A stretch of DNA of 64,000 bases from UBA2588 sp964343075 (GCA_964343075.1 CAYFGT010000001.1:103285-167284); one strand, 5' to 3'. Counted from the stretch's first letter, positions 19,801 to 28,400 are shown. Numbers and translations: made by a program. The notes: generated by a model not told the origin, from the letters alone.

Positions 19801-21148
19801 CACAGACACTAACCTAAAATCTTTAGTATCAGTGATGTTGTTTGCAGTGGGATGCGGAAGCTTATTTGCGATCAATGCATGGGATTTCCCAACGTATTGT
19901 GGTTTGGGCTTACTGCTTTTGATAGCCCGTGCGGTAGTGGTGATAGATTTTATAGGTAAATGGCAAGAAACAATATTGTTGATGATGTTGTATGTAATCA
20001 TAGGATACTTTTCATTTTGGTTTTTCCACACTGAATTTAATTCGGCAGAAGCGTCACTTGTGCCTTCATTATGGGCAACCCCAGTATGGGATTACATACA
20101 AATCAAATTTTTGCCATTATCTTGCATTGTGGGATTAACTATATTCTGTATAGCAAAAGATTTTCGTACCGTAAGGAGAAGGAGCTCAATTCGATTCAAC
20201 TATTATTTAGCGATAGGTTTTATGATCGGAGCGGTCATTGCATTTTATGTAGCAGCACTTGGTTGGATGCTTTCTGGTATGTTGGTGATTTTATTAATGG
20301 TTTTAGCTTATATTTTCAGGTCTTTGACATGCGAGCCTGGACGATCGAACAATATTAAATGGATAGTTTTACCTGTGTTATTGATGAGTTATTCTGTGCT
20401 CATAGATCTTGGAGTGGAATTCGTAAGATATGATGATGATATAGGACGAATGAATACACTTTTTAAATTTTATCTGCAATCTTGGGTGTTGTCCGGAATT
20501 GCTTCGGTTGGCTTGCTTATCATATTGAGTAATTTGGTGCTGCAGCAAACTAACCTTCTTATTTCATCCTCATATAGTGTTGTGTTTGCGGTTGTACTAA
20601 TAGTATTAAGCACGTACCCAGTGTTTGCTATTTATCCTAGAATCAACGACAGATTTATTGACGTTGACCCTACGCTTGATGGCCTAGGGTACGCCGAAAA
20701 AGCTATACACTCAGAGCAAGAACAACAATTTAGTTTGTCTAGTGACAGAGATATGCTTAAATGGTTGATTCAAAATGTGCAAGGTACTCCCGTAATATTA
20801 GAAGCTACTGGAGATCAGTACAGATGGAACGGTAGAGTTTCCGCCTATACAGGCTTTCCCACGGTTTTGGGATGGCCTTGGCATCAGACTCAACAAAAAC
20901 CATACTTGCATTCTAATATAATAAATCGTTCGGAAGACATTAAAACTCTTTATCAAACTGAAAACCTAGATTTGAAATTGAACTTGATTGATAAATATGA
21001 CATTGAATTGATTGTATTTGGGGAGCTCGAATCTATTTATTACGGGGATGATACGTATAAGTACTTACAAGAATTAGAAACTTTGGGCTTTTTAGATAAA
21101 ATTTATTCTAATGATTACAATACTGTATATTTGGTTAGAGATTACTAA
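16841..21148 (+). CDS. 1435-residue membrane protein: PMT-type glycosyltransferase-like half plus Chlor_Arch_YYY (DUF2298) half
   Basis: A very long polytopic protein in two halves. Residues about 1-660 resemble ArnT/PMT-type dolichol- or polyprenyl-phosphate-sugar glycosyltransferases. The first external loop carries GFHPDER (34-40), an acidic motif in the usual catalytic position, followed by about ten helices and a soluble region near 440-640. Residues about 670-1435 match the Chlor_Arch_YYY domain, with WHPYRGGEKPMELAYF and the name-giving MNYYYWGYV at about 806-814, more helices and a soluble C-terminal tail (VILEATGDQYRWNGR). That domain is known mainly from Chloroflexota and archaea. 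A TTG start at 16841 is assumed, since no ATG lies between the gap stop and the first helix. A role in envelope glycan or glycolipid synthesis is inference. Confidence 0.82.
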   Translation: MLFKIYSRHITLIIILGAALALRQYGINWDQGIGFHPDERSIYMRSYCMFREIIGDALPQYCSFPIADIGTGVGRYLNPSTSPLNPHWFPLGTILIYVLVIGQFMMPVTDVMDLRLMGRSMTVFADILSIIVYYRLAYKMFGLKTAVITGLLLAFSVSLIQHSLFYRPEPFMVLFSGLVLLNCWNRYSVRTRKPSVWIGIFLGFAIAFKVSSVLLALPIFVLFLSIWKTHNHFLFNKGLVKLVIEGVMIALLGAATFFVTSPFTLLDYQQFYTDIKTQSLMAGTAGLFPFTTQYIGTSSIMYNAKQLFYWGLGIPVGITSVLLIGLGIWSVYKRNKIQFRYTLLCSWVIPFFLFMESYEVRFLRYLFPIIPVIFILNADLILRLAYSVITRTAAILKHRCGAIPSTLGTGLVLFILLGHIVYGIGFVQIYKVDHTAIQASEWIQQHVPTKTKIIMESHWDEQIPGLHYYDRWLYPAYDEDTIDKIYRLAVNLESSEYVMFYSNRPYVGILADQDRYPYSSSYYKALFEGNLGYELNQVFQENPKFAGISIKQDSFRKTGLVSPDMLVVIDESTTGINVGYADENVINYDHPTVLLFKNTSDMAAEAIMNVILDYDGRSLYPYEQPQLSKLRPIQVTIDEVSSGTISDVRAVLIWVVTLILLSILAIPTALVIARFLPDRGYGLSKILGLFLVSYFVWVAVSSRMIEFSASYCFMFIGIFAIFNVVVLYRCYSEITTYFRNHWKYMLIIELVFFASFVGFLILRMNNPDLWHPYRGGEKPMELAYFNAVVNSVSFPPFDPWMSGSKMNYYYWGYVPLSVLTKITYLPTVITFNLGIITLFSITCTLLFSLASNLFIGLKGLTIASLSTGKLAIGALWGLLGIVTVILLGNLDGVFQISEMISKEVPFIKWFGTFDYWRSSRIVPVLPQLANTSGIFWVGNEIFTGQQWSPHITEFPFFTFLFADLHAHLISIPFSIMVLILGINTYLSTDTNLKSLVSVMLFAVGCGSLFAINAWDFPTYCGLGLLLLIARAVVVIDFIGKWQETILLMMLYVIIGYFSFWFFHTEFNSAEASLVPSLWATPVWDYIQIKFLPLSCIVGLTIFCIAKDFRTVRRRSSIRFNYYLAIGFMIGAVIAFYVAALGWMLSGMLVILLMVLAYIFRSLTCEPGRSNNIKWIVLPVLLMSYSVLIDLGVEFVRYDDDIGRMNTLFKFYLQSWVLSGIASVGLLIILSNLVLQQTNLLISSSYSVVFAVVLIVLSTYPVFAIYPRINDRFIDVDPTLDGLGYAEKAIHSEQEQQFSLSSDRDMLKWLIQNVQGTPVILEATGDQYRWNGRVSAYTGFPTVLGWPWHQTQQKPYLHSNIINRSEDIKTLYQTENLDLKLNLIDKYDIELIVFGELESIYYGDDTYKYLQELETLGFLDKIYSNDYNTVYLVRDY

Positions 21149-21975
21149 TTCGAACGGTATTTAGGGTAAGACCCAAATACCGTTAACTTATCTACCAGCG
21201 ATTCAATTTTTGTAAAGCAATTGGATATTACAGGTTCTTTCCGATGCCCCACACAGTCTATAAGAAAATGATATCGACCTAAAACCTCTTTAGTTGGCCT
21301 AGATTCGATTTTAGTCAAATTAATTGAATTAATTGCAAAAATTCCTAATACTTCATACAAACTACCTGGACGATCTTCTTTAAAAGAAATACATATCGAA
21401 GTTTTATCATCTCCAGTAGCTTCATGATCTGAATGGTCCAATATTATAAATCTAGTTTCGTTATTCTCTTGGTCTTGTATCCGGGAGTCAATGATATGGC
21501 CATTATATATGTCTGCTGTTCGTTTTGGCCCAATAGCTGCACTAGGTTTTTGGTCGCTTAGCATAGTGGTAACTGCGGTCGCATTACTTAATGACGCGAT
21601 TTGTTCTGCATCAGGAAATCTGGATTGCAAATAGTTTTTGCACTGTCCTAATGACTGAGGGTGAGAATATATAAATTCTATTTCTTCGGGCTCAGTTGTT
21701 GGTTTGGTAATTAAATAGTGATTAATTGGCAGTATTACTTCCCCTGTTACACGTAATTCAGGGTTATTTATGAGTAAGTCTTGCGAGTACGTAACAGGCC
21801 CTTCTAAACTATTTTCAATTGGGATGATACCGATAGTTTCCGCATTATTTAGCACCGCCTGTACTACCCGCGCTATAGTGGATTCTGCAACTCTTGCTAA
21901 AGAAGAATCGTATAAAATTGCGGCTTCTTCAGTAAATGTTCCTTCAGGACCAAGATACGCAAATGACTTGCCCAT
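21145..21975 (-). CDS. pheA: Prephenate dehydratase (PheA, PDT plus ACT)
   Basis: A 276-residue monofunctional prephenate dehydratase that makes phenylpyruvate for phenylalanine synthesis. The catalytic domain starts YLGPEGTFTEEAA (7-19) and includes PIENSLEGPVTYSQDLL and the catalytic NETRFIIL. A C-terminal ACT domain (about 192-270) with ESRPTKEVLGRYHFLID gives phenylalanine feedback control. No chorismate mutase domain is attached. The start overlaps the stop of the upstream RCK gene as TAATG. The 3' end overlaps the convergent giant membrane-protein gene by 4 bases and contains a long hairpin (see 21153-21184). Confidence 0.95.
   Translation of the reverse strand: MGKSFAYLGPEGTFTEEAAILYDSSLARVAESTIARVVQAVLNNAETIGIIPIENSLEGPVTYSQDLLINNPELRVTGEVILPINHYLITKPTTEPEEIEFIYSHPQSLGQCKNYLQSRFPDAEQIASLSNATAVTTMLSDQKPSAAIGPKRTADIYNGHIIDSRIQDQENNETRFIILDHSDHEATGDDKTSICISFKEDRPGSLYEVLGIFAINSINLTKIESRPTKEVLGRYHFLIDCVGHRKEPVISNCFTKIESLVDKLTVFGSYPKYRSN
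21153..21184. terminator. Long hairpin at a convergent gene junction (possible bidirectional terminator)
   Basis: A nearly perfect inverted repeat: a 10-bp outer stem (AACGGTATTT with AAATACCGTT), one bulged A, then a 4-bp inner stem (GGGT/ACCC) around an AAG loop. It lies within the last codons of pheA, just past the stop of the convergent gene. No long T-run follows on either strand, so it is not a canonical intrinsic terminator. Confidence 0.5.
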
Positions 21976-22643
21976 TATACCCCGGTTAATGCATTGTAGA
22001 TTCTGCTTTCTTCATTACTGGGACCAGCAACTATTACTTGGTCTCCAGCTTGCAGTATTAGGTTGTTTGAAGGTCTGATGGTTTGATTTTCTCGTACTAC
22101 TAGGCATATTAGGCAATTTGCTGGCATTTCCAGCCCAGATATTGGGGTGCTGTTCAAAACGACTTGGCTGTCGGACGGAATTGTTATCGAAATTAAATTA
22201 GTATTTCCATTATTAATAGGTAAGACATGATTGATCATCGTTTCAGATATAGAGTTCTCGAGTTGTTGGAACGTAGAATAGTTTTTGTCTATTATGGTTT
22301 TGACACCTATAACATGAAATAAAGATTCTAGGTTGCTGTTGTTTACTATAGCGACAGTTTGTTGGACGTTGTACAGATCATGCGCTGCTTGGCACACTAC
22401 CAGATTTGCACCATCATCATCGGTAAGAGCGAATATAATATCTGCAGGTCTGTTGATTCCTCCTTTCTCCAGGTGCTCTTTCTGAGTACCGTCACCGTGA
22501 ATAATCATGCTTCCAAATTTATCCCATAGATATTCCGTTTTCTTATAGTCTTTTTCAATAATACATAGTTCATGTCCAGAACTAATTAACGATTCTGCGA
22601 GTAAGTGGCTCATTGGATTGTAACCTACGATAATTGCGAACAT
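21975..22643 (-). CDS. RCK (TrkA-like) potassium-channel regulatory protein with altered nucleotide motif
   Basis: A 222-residue protein with the two-part architecture of TrkA/KtrA regulators. It has an RCK_N Rossmann domain (about 1-130, with IIHGDGTQKEHLEKGGI and DIIFALTDDDGANLVV) and an RCK_C domain (about 140-220, with NLILQAGDQVIVAGPSNE). The glycine-rich loop that should read GxGxxG is VGYNPMSH here, so nucleotide binding may be altered or lost. It lies in a minus-strand run after a short RCK-like protein, a universal stress protein, TrkA and TrkH, and is coupled to pheA by a TAATG overlap. Role: probably modulation of potassium uptake. Confidence 0.8.
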   Translation of the reverse strand: MFAIIVGYNPMSHLLAESLISSGHELCIIEKDYKKTEYLWDKFGSMIIHGDGTQKEHLEKGGINRPADIIFALTDDDGANLVVCQAAHDLYNVQQTVAIVNNSNLESLFHVIGVKTIIDKNYSTFQQLENSISETMINHVLPINNGNTNLISITIPSDSQVVLNSTPISGLEMPANCLICLVVRENQTIRPSNNLILQAGDQVIVAGPSNEESRIYNALTGV

Positions 22644-22651
22644 GAGTATCT

Positions 22652-23083
22652 CTAAAACAATCTAGTTTGATTAGTATCAACCGGGATCGGGAACATGGAA
22701 GTCAAGGTTTCGGCTAGAAGGTTTTCCAAATTGATGACATTGAAATTCGATGAGTTATATAAGTCTGAAACCATATTATTATCACTTAGGCAGATAGCTT
22801 TTGGGACGTCATGAATTAATTGCAGGTTCTTACATACCAGTACGTTTGCTAGATAATTATTAGAAACTGCAACACACACGTCAAATCGATCTATTCCTTG
22901 CACGTTATATATATCTTGGTCTGTGATTGCCAAATCAAGGATTCCAGTAACATTAGGGAAATGCCCAAGATAATCTAAGATTTCTTGATTTTCTGAAACG
23001 AGAGCAATTTTGTTTTGTTTGTTGAGCATGCTTCTAAGTGTGCTCTCGACTAAAGTATCATTGCCATACAGATATATATTCAT
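22652..23083 (-). CDS. Short, degenerate RCK_N-like protein
   Basis: A 143-residue protein resembling only the RCK N-terminal Rossmann domain: the opening MNIYLYGNDTLVESTL, ALVSENQEILDYL and the DVCVAVSNNYLANVLVCKNL segment follow TrkA-N order. The glycine-rich motif is absent (YGNDTL) and no RCK_C domain follows. It ends ENLLAETLTSMFPIP, reminiscent of the linker before RCK_C in its neighbour. It overlaps the stress-protein gene by 4 bases and precedes the two-domain RCK gene by 8 bases. It may act as a heteromeric partner of the other RCK proteins; this is inference, and the family call is moderate. Confidence 0.62.
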   Translation of the reverse strand: MNIYLYGNDTLVESTLRSMLNKQNKIALVSENQEILDYLGHFPNVTGILDLAITDQDIYNVQGIDRFDVCVAVSNNYLANVLVCKNLQLIHDVPKAICLSDNNMVSDLYNSSNFNVINLENLLAETLTSMFPIPVDTNQTRLF

Positions 23084-23520
23084 AGTGCTATTTTACCATC
23101 TAGTGTCTTATTACTGGTCCAAATGAGTGTGTTGCATCTCGAATGACGTATAACATATTTGGATGTTTTGTCGAAAGAGGCGCTTATCTCTTGGTTTGAT
23201 TCAGGTACTAGGATTATGGTATCTGCCGAGATACTATTGGATCCCGCGACTATAGTTGGCCCAGTGGATCTACCTTGTAAGATGAGTGTCTGTATTTTTA
23301 ATTTCTCTTCTATAGCTATAGCCTCGATTTCACTTAATACTTTTTCACCTTGATTATCCTGTGGTATCTCTGCATTCAGTGGTTCTGAGTACGGGATCAA
23401 GTTAATATATGTAGCGACTATTTTCGATTTGGTGCGTTTGGCGGTCTTACAAATCCATCTGAAAGCAGTTTTGTTATTTTCAGTACCGTCCACTGCAACT
23501 AAAACTTTTTCTGATATCAT
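23080..23520 (-). CDS. Universal stress protein (UspA family)
   Basis: A 146-residue UspA-fold protein. The start KVLVAVDGTENNKTAFRWIC is the classical beta1-alpha1 of Usp proteins. The ATP-binding G-x2-G-x9-G-S/T motif is poorly kept (the counterpart is around LQGRSTGPTIVAGSNSISAD), so ATP binding is doubtful. Usp domains often accompany potassium transporters and antiporters as regulators, which matches the position between trkA and the RCK-like genes. It overlaps its downstream neighbour by 4 bases. Confidence 0.8.
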   Translation of the reverse strand: MISEKVLVAVDGTENNKTAFRWICKTAKRTKSKIVATYINLIPYSEPLNAEIPQDNQGEKVLSEIEAIAIEEKLKIQTLILQGRSTGPTIVAGSNSISADTIILVPESNQEISASFDKTSKYVIRHSRCNTLIWTSNKTLDGKIAL

Positions 23521-23529
23521 GTTCTTATC

Positions 23530-24210
23530 CTATTCAGGCTCTTGAACTGACCCTTCACTTAATTTTTCAACTTGTTCAGTTCTTCCTGTTACAACAAGCA
23601 AATCTCCTATCTTGATTTCCTCGTCTTTGGATGGATTTAAAATGTAATTCCTCCCTCGTCTCATAGCAAGTACGGCGACTCCGTTTCTCAGTTGTTTCCC
23701 TCCAAAACCAGCTTGTTCTATGGTTAAGTTATACATATCTTTTGGGGGTCGTATTTTACTAATACCTGCGTTGGGAGCAATCTCCATATAATCTAAGATA
23801 TTATCGTTGAAATCCACATGAGCTACTCGTTTGGCACTTTCCATTTCTGGGTAGACAATTTTATCGGCTCCGATTTTATCCAAGGTTTCTCCATGAATGT
23901 CGCTACCTGCTCTTGCAATGATGTGAGGTATATTCATGCTCTTTAGCGTTACTGTGATTAATATACTAGCCTGCATGTTATCTGAACCAAGTGCAATCGC
24001 TGCCACATCGAACTCAGGAACTCCTAATTCTCTAAGCGTTGTTTCATTAGTAGCGTCAGCTCGAACGGCGTATGTGACTGAACCCAACATATCTTGAATT
24101 CGTTCATCATCGGTATCTATAGCTAACACATCATGGCCAGCCTGGTAGAATTCTTTCGCCATCGTTGATCCAAATCTTCCTAGTCCAATAACACATACTT
24201 GTTTTTTCAT
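23530..24210 (-). CDS. trkA: Potassium uptake regulatory subunit TrkA/KtrA
   Basis: A 226-residue cytosolic gating subunit of a Trk/Ktr potassium transporter. RCK_N (about 1-130) begins VCVIGLGRFGSTMAKEF with an intact GxGxxG and DTDDERIQ, typical of NAD(H)/ATP binding. RCK_C (about 140-220) contains NPSKDEEIKIGDLLVVTGR. It is the canonical member of the three RCK proteins here and lies 60 bases downstream of trkH, so TrkH-TrkA is the likely functional pair. Confidence 0.93.
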   Translation of the reverse strand: MKKQVCVIGLGRFGSTMAKEFYQAGHDVLAIDTDDERIQDMLGSVTYAVRADATNETTLRELGVPEFDVAAIALGSDNMQASILITVTLKSMNIPHIIARAGSDIHGETLDKIGADKIVYPEMESAKRVAHVDFNDNILDYMEIAPNAGISKIRPPKDMYNLTIEQAGFGGKQLRNGVAVLAMRRGRNYILNPSKDEEIKIGDLLVVTGRTEQVEKLSEGSVQEPE

Positions 24211-24270
24211 AACGCCCCTATTTTATGGTTTGTTTCGTATATTAATCGTGGCTATTGTATACCACCAGAA

Positions 24271-25737
24271 TTAACCAAGTGTTACGCGTTCTCTGACGTA
24301 TCTATATGAAGTTCTTTCTGTAACGAGAGAGAAAGCTAAATATAACGGGACTAATCGACCTAATATCATTGTCAGCGAGAACAATGTTGTACCAAAATTA
24401 TCCAAGTGAGGCACTATTCCAGTTGAAGATCCTGTTGTTGCGTAAGCTGAGAATACATCGAACATGACATCGATAAAAGGTAAATTAGGGTGCAAAAAGG
24501 TGATAGTAGGAGCTACTACTAGAACAATAATTAGTGACATTATTGTTACGGTTAACGCCCGCATTACTTGGAAATGAGCTATTTCACGCCCAAATGCTTC
24601 TGCCTGAGATCTTCCCTTCAAAGAGGAGATCACAGCTGCTGCTAGTACTGCTAGTGTAGTAGTCTTTATTCCACCTGCAACTGAACCAGGAGAACCTCCT
24701 ATTAACATGAGTATGGAATATATGATCTTTGTAAAGTCAGTAGCCTCTTGGAAGTTTACAGTTGTAAATCCTGCTGTTCTTCCGCTCACTGTGTGGAATA
24801 GTGAAGCAAATAATTGATCTAACAAGTTAACTGTTCCTATGGTATTTTCGTTTTGATATTCCAATCCGAAAAATACAATTGCGCCAAGGCTCCAAAGTGC
24901 TAAATTGGTACTAATTATCATTTTAGTGTTGAGGGTCAGTCTGTTAAAGTGCCTATTCCTGAAAATATCAACCATAGAAGCCCAGCCAAAACTGCCCAAG
25001 ATAATAAGAATGGCTACAGTTGTCATCAAACCGTAGCTTTGGGCAATTAGGTTTGCTCCATTGGGATTAATTGTAAAACCTGCGTTATTAAATGCTGAAA
25101 CGGAAAGGAAAACAGAATGCCAAAGCCCATGGGTAGTTTGTACAGTGCTTAGATTGGATGTGAACACCCAGATAAGAAGAAAACCAAGTACATAAAACAA
25201 CATTACTACCGCAATGATATTGAGTGCTAATCGTTTTAGGCCTTGCATGCGATCGAATCCCATGTCTCGCATTAACAGTCGTTGGGGTAAAGTAGATCTC
25301 TGTCCTACGATGATTAATATGAAAGTAGCTGCGGTCATAAATCCAAGGCCGCCTACTGTCATCATAGTAAATATAGTGATATGCCCAAAAGTAGACCAAT
25401 ATTCCGGGGTCGACACTGCAGTATGTCCAGTCACAGTTGCGGCAGATGTGGCTGTAAGGATCGCTATACGAAATGGTGTAAAATTGTTGCTGCTGCAGGT
25501 TACAGTTTCAATTATACAGTTGTTAGAGATGGGTAATAACAACAATATGGTCCCAACAAGTATGAAACCTAAAAACGCCAGCAATATGAATATGTGAGAT
25601 CCATCCCATATAGAGGTTCGGCGCATATCACTATGGGTTACCATAGTAGGTCCACTTTCGGTAATTCTAGGTTGAGTGACTATCTGTTCTTCATGGGAGT
25701 TGAGAGGTGAATTATTCAAAAACTGACATCCCTGCAT
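24271..25737 (-). CDS. trkH: Potassium transporter membrane subunit TrkH/KtrB
   Basis: A 488-residue channel-like potassium translocation subunit. Four pore-loop repeats are visible with filter-like segments: ATVTGHTAVSTPEYW, SAFNNAGFTINPNG, TVSGRTAGFTTVNF and YATTGSSTGIVPHL, each followed by hydrophobic helices; GGSPGSVAGGIKTTTLAVL is also characteristic. The first 50 residues are hydrophilic, and an internal ATG about 31 codons in (near 25644) would give a more usual N-terminus. It leads the minus-strand potassium cluster, divergent from leuS. Confidence 0.94.
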   Translation of the reverse strand: MQGCQFLNNSPLNSHEEQIVTQPRITESGPTMVTHSDMRRTSIWDGSHIFILLAFLGFILVGTILLLLPISNNCIIETVTCSSNNFTPFRIAILTATSAATVTGHTAVSTPEYWSTFGHITIFTMMTVGGLGFMTAATFILIIVGQRSTLPQRLLMRDMGFDRMQGLKRLALNIIAVVMLFYVLGFLLIWVFTSNLSTVQTTHGLWHSVFLSVSAFNNAGFTINPNGANLIAQSYGLMTTVAILIILGSFGWASMVDIFRNRHFNRLTLNTKMIISTNLALWSLGAIVFFGLEYQNENTIGTVNLLDQLFASLFHTVSGRTAGFTTVNFQEATDFTKIIYSILMLIGGSPGSVAGGIKTTTLAVLAAAVISSLKGRSQAEAFGREIAHFQVMRALTVTIMSLIIVLVVAPTITFLHPNLPFIDVMFDVFSAYATTGSSTGIVPHLDNFGTTLFSLTMILGRLVPLYLAFSLVTERTSYRYVRERVTLG

Positions 25738-25804
25738 AGATTTGTCTGTATTTTATGATGGACCAATTATACCAGTGCGGGATTGTTGTGTAACGATTAT
25801 AGGG

Positions 25805-25831
25805 TGGACTACTTTTGTCAATCTATATAAT
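25805..25831 (+). promoter_or_regulatory. Putative leuS promoter
   Basis: A perfect TATAAT at 25826-25831 with TGGACT 15 bases upstream (25805-25810), 36 bases before the leuS ATG. The -10 is convincing and the -35 weak. The region is the divergent gap between trkH and leuS. Confidence 0.4.
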
Positions 25832-25867
25832 ATATATGATGAAAACCCAGATATATAAGGTGTATTA

Positions 25868-28351
25868 ATGTCGAGCAATCATAATCAAGTGTCATTACGA
25901 TATAACCCTATAAAAATAGACAAAAAATGGCAAGATAAATGGACTGAAACGTCAATATATGACGTGTCTGACGAATCAGATAAACCTAATTGGTATGAAA
26001 TGACTATGTACCCTTACCCATCTGGGGATCTCCATATAGGGCACTGGTATGCTTTTTCACCTTCTGATTGCCATGCTAGATTTAGAAGAATGCAAGGTTA
26101 TAACGTATTGCACCCCATAGGGTTTGATGCTTTTGGTTTGCCAGCAGAGAATGCTGCCATTAATCGGGGCATCCATCCTAAAATATGGACTATGCAAAAC
26201 ATAACAACTATGAGAGATCAATTGAAGTCACTAGGTGCAGTGTATGACTGGAATAGAGAAGTTGTATGCTGCGAGCCTGAGTATTATGAATGGAATCAAT
26301 GGTTGTTCCTAAAGTTTTTTGAAAAAGGACTGGCATATAAACAAAAAGCACCAGTGGTTTGGTGTCCGTCTTGCAATACAGTTTTAGCCAACGAACAAGT
26401 GGTGAACGGGAATTGTGAGCGTTGTGACACCCCGATTACCAGAAAAGACTTAGAACAATGGTTCCTTAGGATAACAGATTATGCTGATGAACTGCTGGAC
26501 TTTGATGGTTTAATAGACTGGCCAGAAAAGATTTTGACTATGCAGCGTAATTGGATTGGTAAAAGTGAAGGTGTTGAAATTCAATTCGATCTGATCAACC
26601 CTGAAAATGGGGAATTGATTGATAAAGAAATAACTACATTCACCACGCGTATCGATACCATTTTTGGGGTTACATTTATGGCTATGGCGCCGGAGCATAA
26701 TTTAGTCAACAAGTTGGTTACATCTGAAAATAGAGATGCAGTTACCAATTATGTAGAAAAAGCTCGTCAAACTTCCGAAATAGATCGATTGTCTACAGAC
26801 AAAGTTAAGACAGGTCAGTTTTTGGGATCCTACGCAGTGAACCGGTTTAATGGTCAAAGGATTCCGATATATGTGGCAGATTACGTATTACCAAATTACG
26901 GTACCGGAGTAGTAATGGGAGTACCTGCGCATGACGAACGAGATTTTGTGTTTGCGAACAATTATGATATTGATGTTATACAAGTTGTATCTCCGAACAG
27001 TGAGGCATTCCTTGAGTTGGACGAAGCATTTACTGATGATGGAATATTAATAAATTCCGGAGATTATTCGGGATTGGACAATCGGGAGGCGATTAGAATT
27101 TTAGGTTCTGATGTGGAATCACAAGGCTGGGGCAAAAGAACCGTCAGTTACCGGATAAGAGATTGGTTGATATCAAGACAGAGATACTGGGGTACTCCGA
27201 TTCCAATGGTAACTTGTGACAATTGTGGTATTCAACCTGTGCCTTTTGAATCGTTACCAGTAGAACTTCCCCCTGATGCTGATTTCACACCGTCGGGAGA
27301 GTCTCCTCTCGCTACAAGTGAATCTTTTGTTAACACAGTTTGCCCTAATTGCGGAGGAAATGCAGAACGTGAAACCGATACGATGGACACTTTCTTCGAT
27401 TCGTCATGGTACATGTATAGATACCTTAATCCAGTATATAAAGAAGGTCCTTTTGAAAGTAAGTTGGTTAAATCATGGATGCCAGTAGATCAGTACACTG
27501 GCGGTGCAGAACACGCAGTAATGCATCTGCTCTATTCAAGATTTTTCACCAAAGCTCTTCGAGATATGGGATTAATTGATTTTGATGAGCCTTTCTTGAG
27601 GTTGTTTAATCAAGGCATTATATTAGGTCAAGATCATGAGAAAATGAGTAAGAGTCGAGGCAATGTGATCAATCCTGATGACGTTGTGGGCGTCATGGGA
27701 GCAGATGCTGTCCGGGTTTTCTTAATGTTTATAGGACCTTGGGACCAAGGAGGTCCATGGAGTAATGTTGGTATAAACGGAGTTGCTAGATGGTTAAATC
27801 GTATCTGGGGAATCGCATCAGAAACATATAACATTGATCCGGATAGCGTTGTTGATCAAGAAATAGAATCGTCCACAGAACAGCTACTTCACAAGACAAT
27901 TAAGAAAGTTTACGAAGATTTAGACAAGTTTAAGTTTAATACAGCTATAGCATCTTTGATGGAATTATCTAATCATTTGAATAAAGTTTGGAATTCTAAG
28001 AATATCCATGCAGATGTCTGGGCTAACTGTATCAAACAATTTTTGCTAATGTTAGCTCCAATTGCCCCACATTTAGCTGAAGAGCTTTGGGAAATGAATG
28101 GATACGAATTTAGTATTCACAATCAAAATTTCCCTGACTGGGATGAATCTTTGGTAGCAGATGATGCAATCACTCTCATTGTACAAATAAACGGTAAATT
28201 AAGGGATACTATCTCTGTGGATGCTGGTTTGAACCAAGATCAAGCACAATCAGCTGCTATAGCCAGTAGTAAAATACAAGGGCACATTAATGGAGGGGAA
28301 ATTAAGAAAATTATATATGTGCCTGATAGGCTAATTAATATTGTGATTTGA
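25868..28351 (+). CDS. leuS: Leucine-tRNA ligase
   Basis: An 827-residue class I aminoacyl-tRNA synthetase charging tRNA-Leu. MYPYPSGDLHIGHWYAF has the HIGH motif (56-59); KMSKS lies at about 591-596 in DHEKMSKSRGNVINPDD. The CP1 editing domain contains TTFTTRIDTIFGVTF and GVPAHDERDFVFA with its conserved Asp. Zinc-type cysteines are seen in WCPSCNTVLANEQVVNGNCERC and again at CDNCGIQP and CPNCGG. The length is normal for bacterial LeuRS. It is followed by the cobalamin operon's own promoter. Confidence 0.98.
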   Translation: MSSNHNQVSLRYNPIKIDKKWQDKWTETSIYDVSDESDKPNWYEMTMYPYPSGDLHIGHWYAFSPSDCHARFRRMQGYNVLHPIGFDAFGLPAENAAINRGIHPKIWTMQNITTMRDQLKSLGAVYDWNREVVCCEPEYYEWNQWLFLKFFEKGLAYKQKAPVVWCPSCNTVLANEQVVNGNCERCDTPITRKDLEQWFLRITDYADELLDFDGLIDWPEKILTMQRNWIGKSEGVEIQFDLINPENGELIDKEITTFTTRIDTIFGVTFMAMAPEHNLVNKLVTSENRDAVTNYVEKARQTSEIDRLSTDKVKTGQFLGSYAVNRFNGQRIPIYVADYVLPNYGTGVVMGVPAHDERDFVFANNYDIDVIQVVSPNSEAFLELDEAFTDDGILINSGDYSGLDNREAIRILGSDVESQGWGKRTVSYRIRDWLISRQRYWGTPIPMVTCDNCGIQPVPFESLPVELPPDADFTPSGESPLATSESFVNTVCPNCGGNAERETDTMDTFFDSSWYMYRYLNPVYKEGPFESKLVKSWMPVDQYTGGAEHAVMHLLYSRFFTKALRDMGLIDFDEPFLRLFNQGIILGQDHEKMSKSRGNVINPDDVVGVMGADAVRVFLMFIGPWDQGGPWSNVGINGVARWLNRIWGIASETYNIDPDSVVDQEIESSTEQLLHKTIKKVYEDLDKFKFNTAIASLMELSNHLNKVWNSKNIHADVWANCIKQFLLMLAPIAPHLAEELWEMNGYEFSIHNQNFPDWDESLVADDAITLIVQINGKLRDTISVDAGLNQDQAQSAAIASSKIQGHINGGEIKKIIYVPDRLINIVI

Positions 28352-28364
28352 TAGGAGTTACCAT

Positions 28365-28394
28365 TTGTACAAATATGGTTATGTCAGATATAAT
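28365..28394 (+). promoter_or_regulatory. Putative promoter of the cobalamin operon
   Basis: A perfect TATAAT at 28389-28394 with a weak TTGTAC (28365-28370) at 18-base spacing. The predicted transcript start near 28401 coincides with the 5' edge of the cobalamin riboswitch, which supports this assignment. Confidence 0.55.
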
Positions 28395-28400
28395 GGCTAT

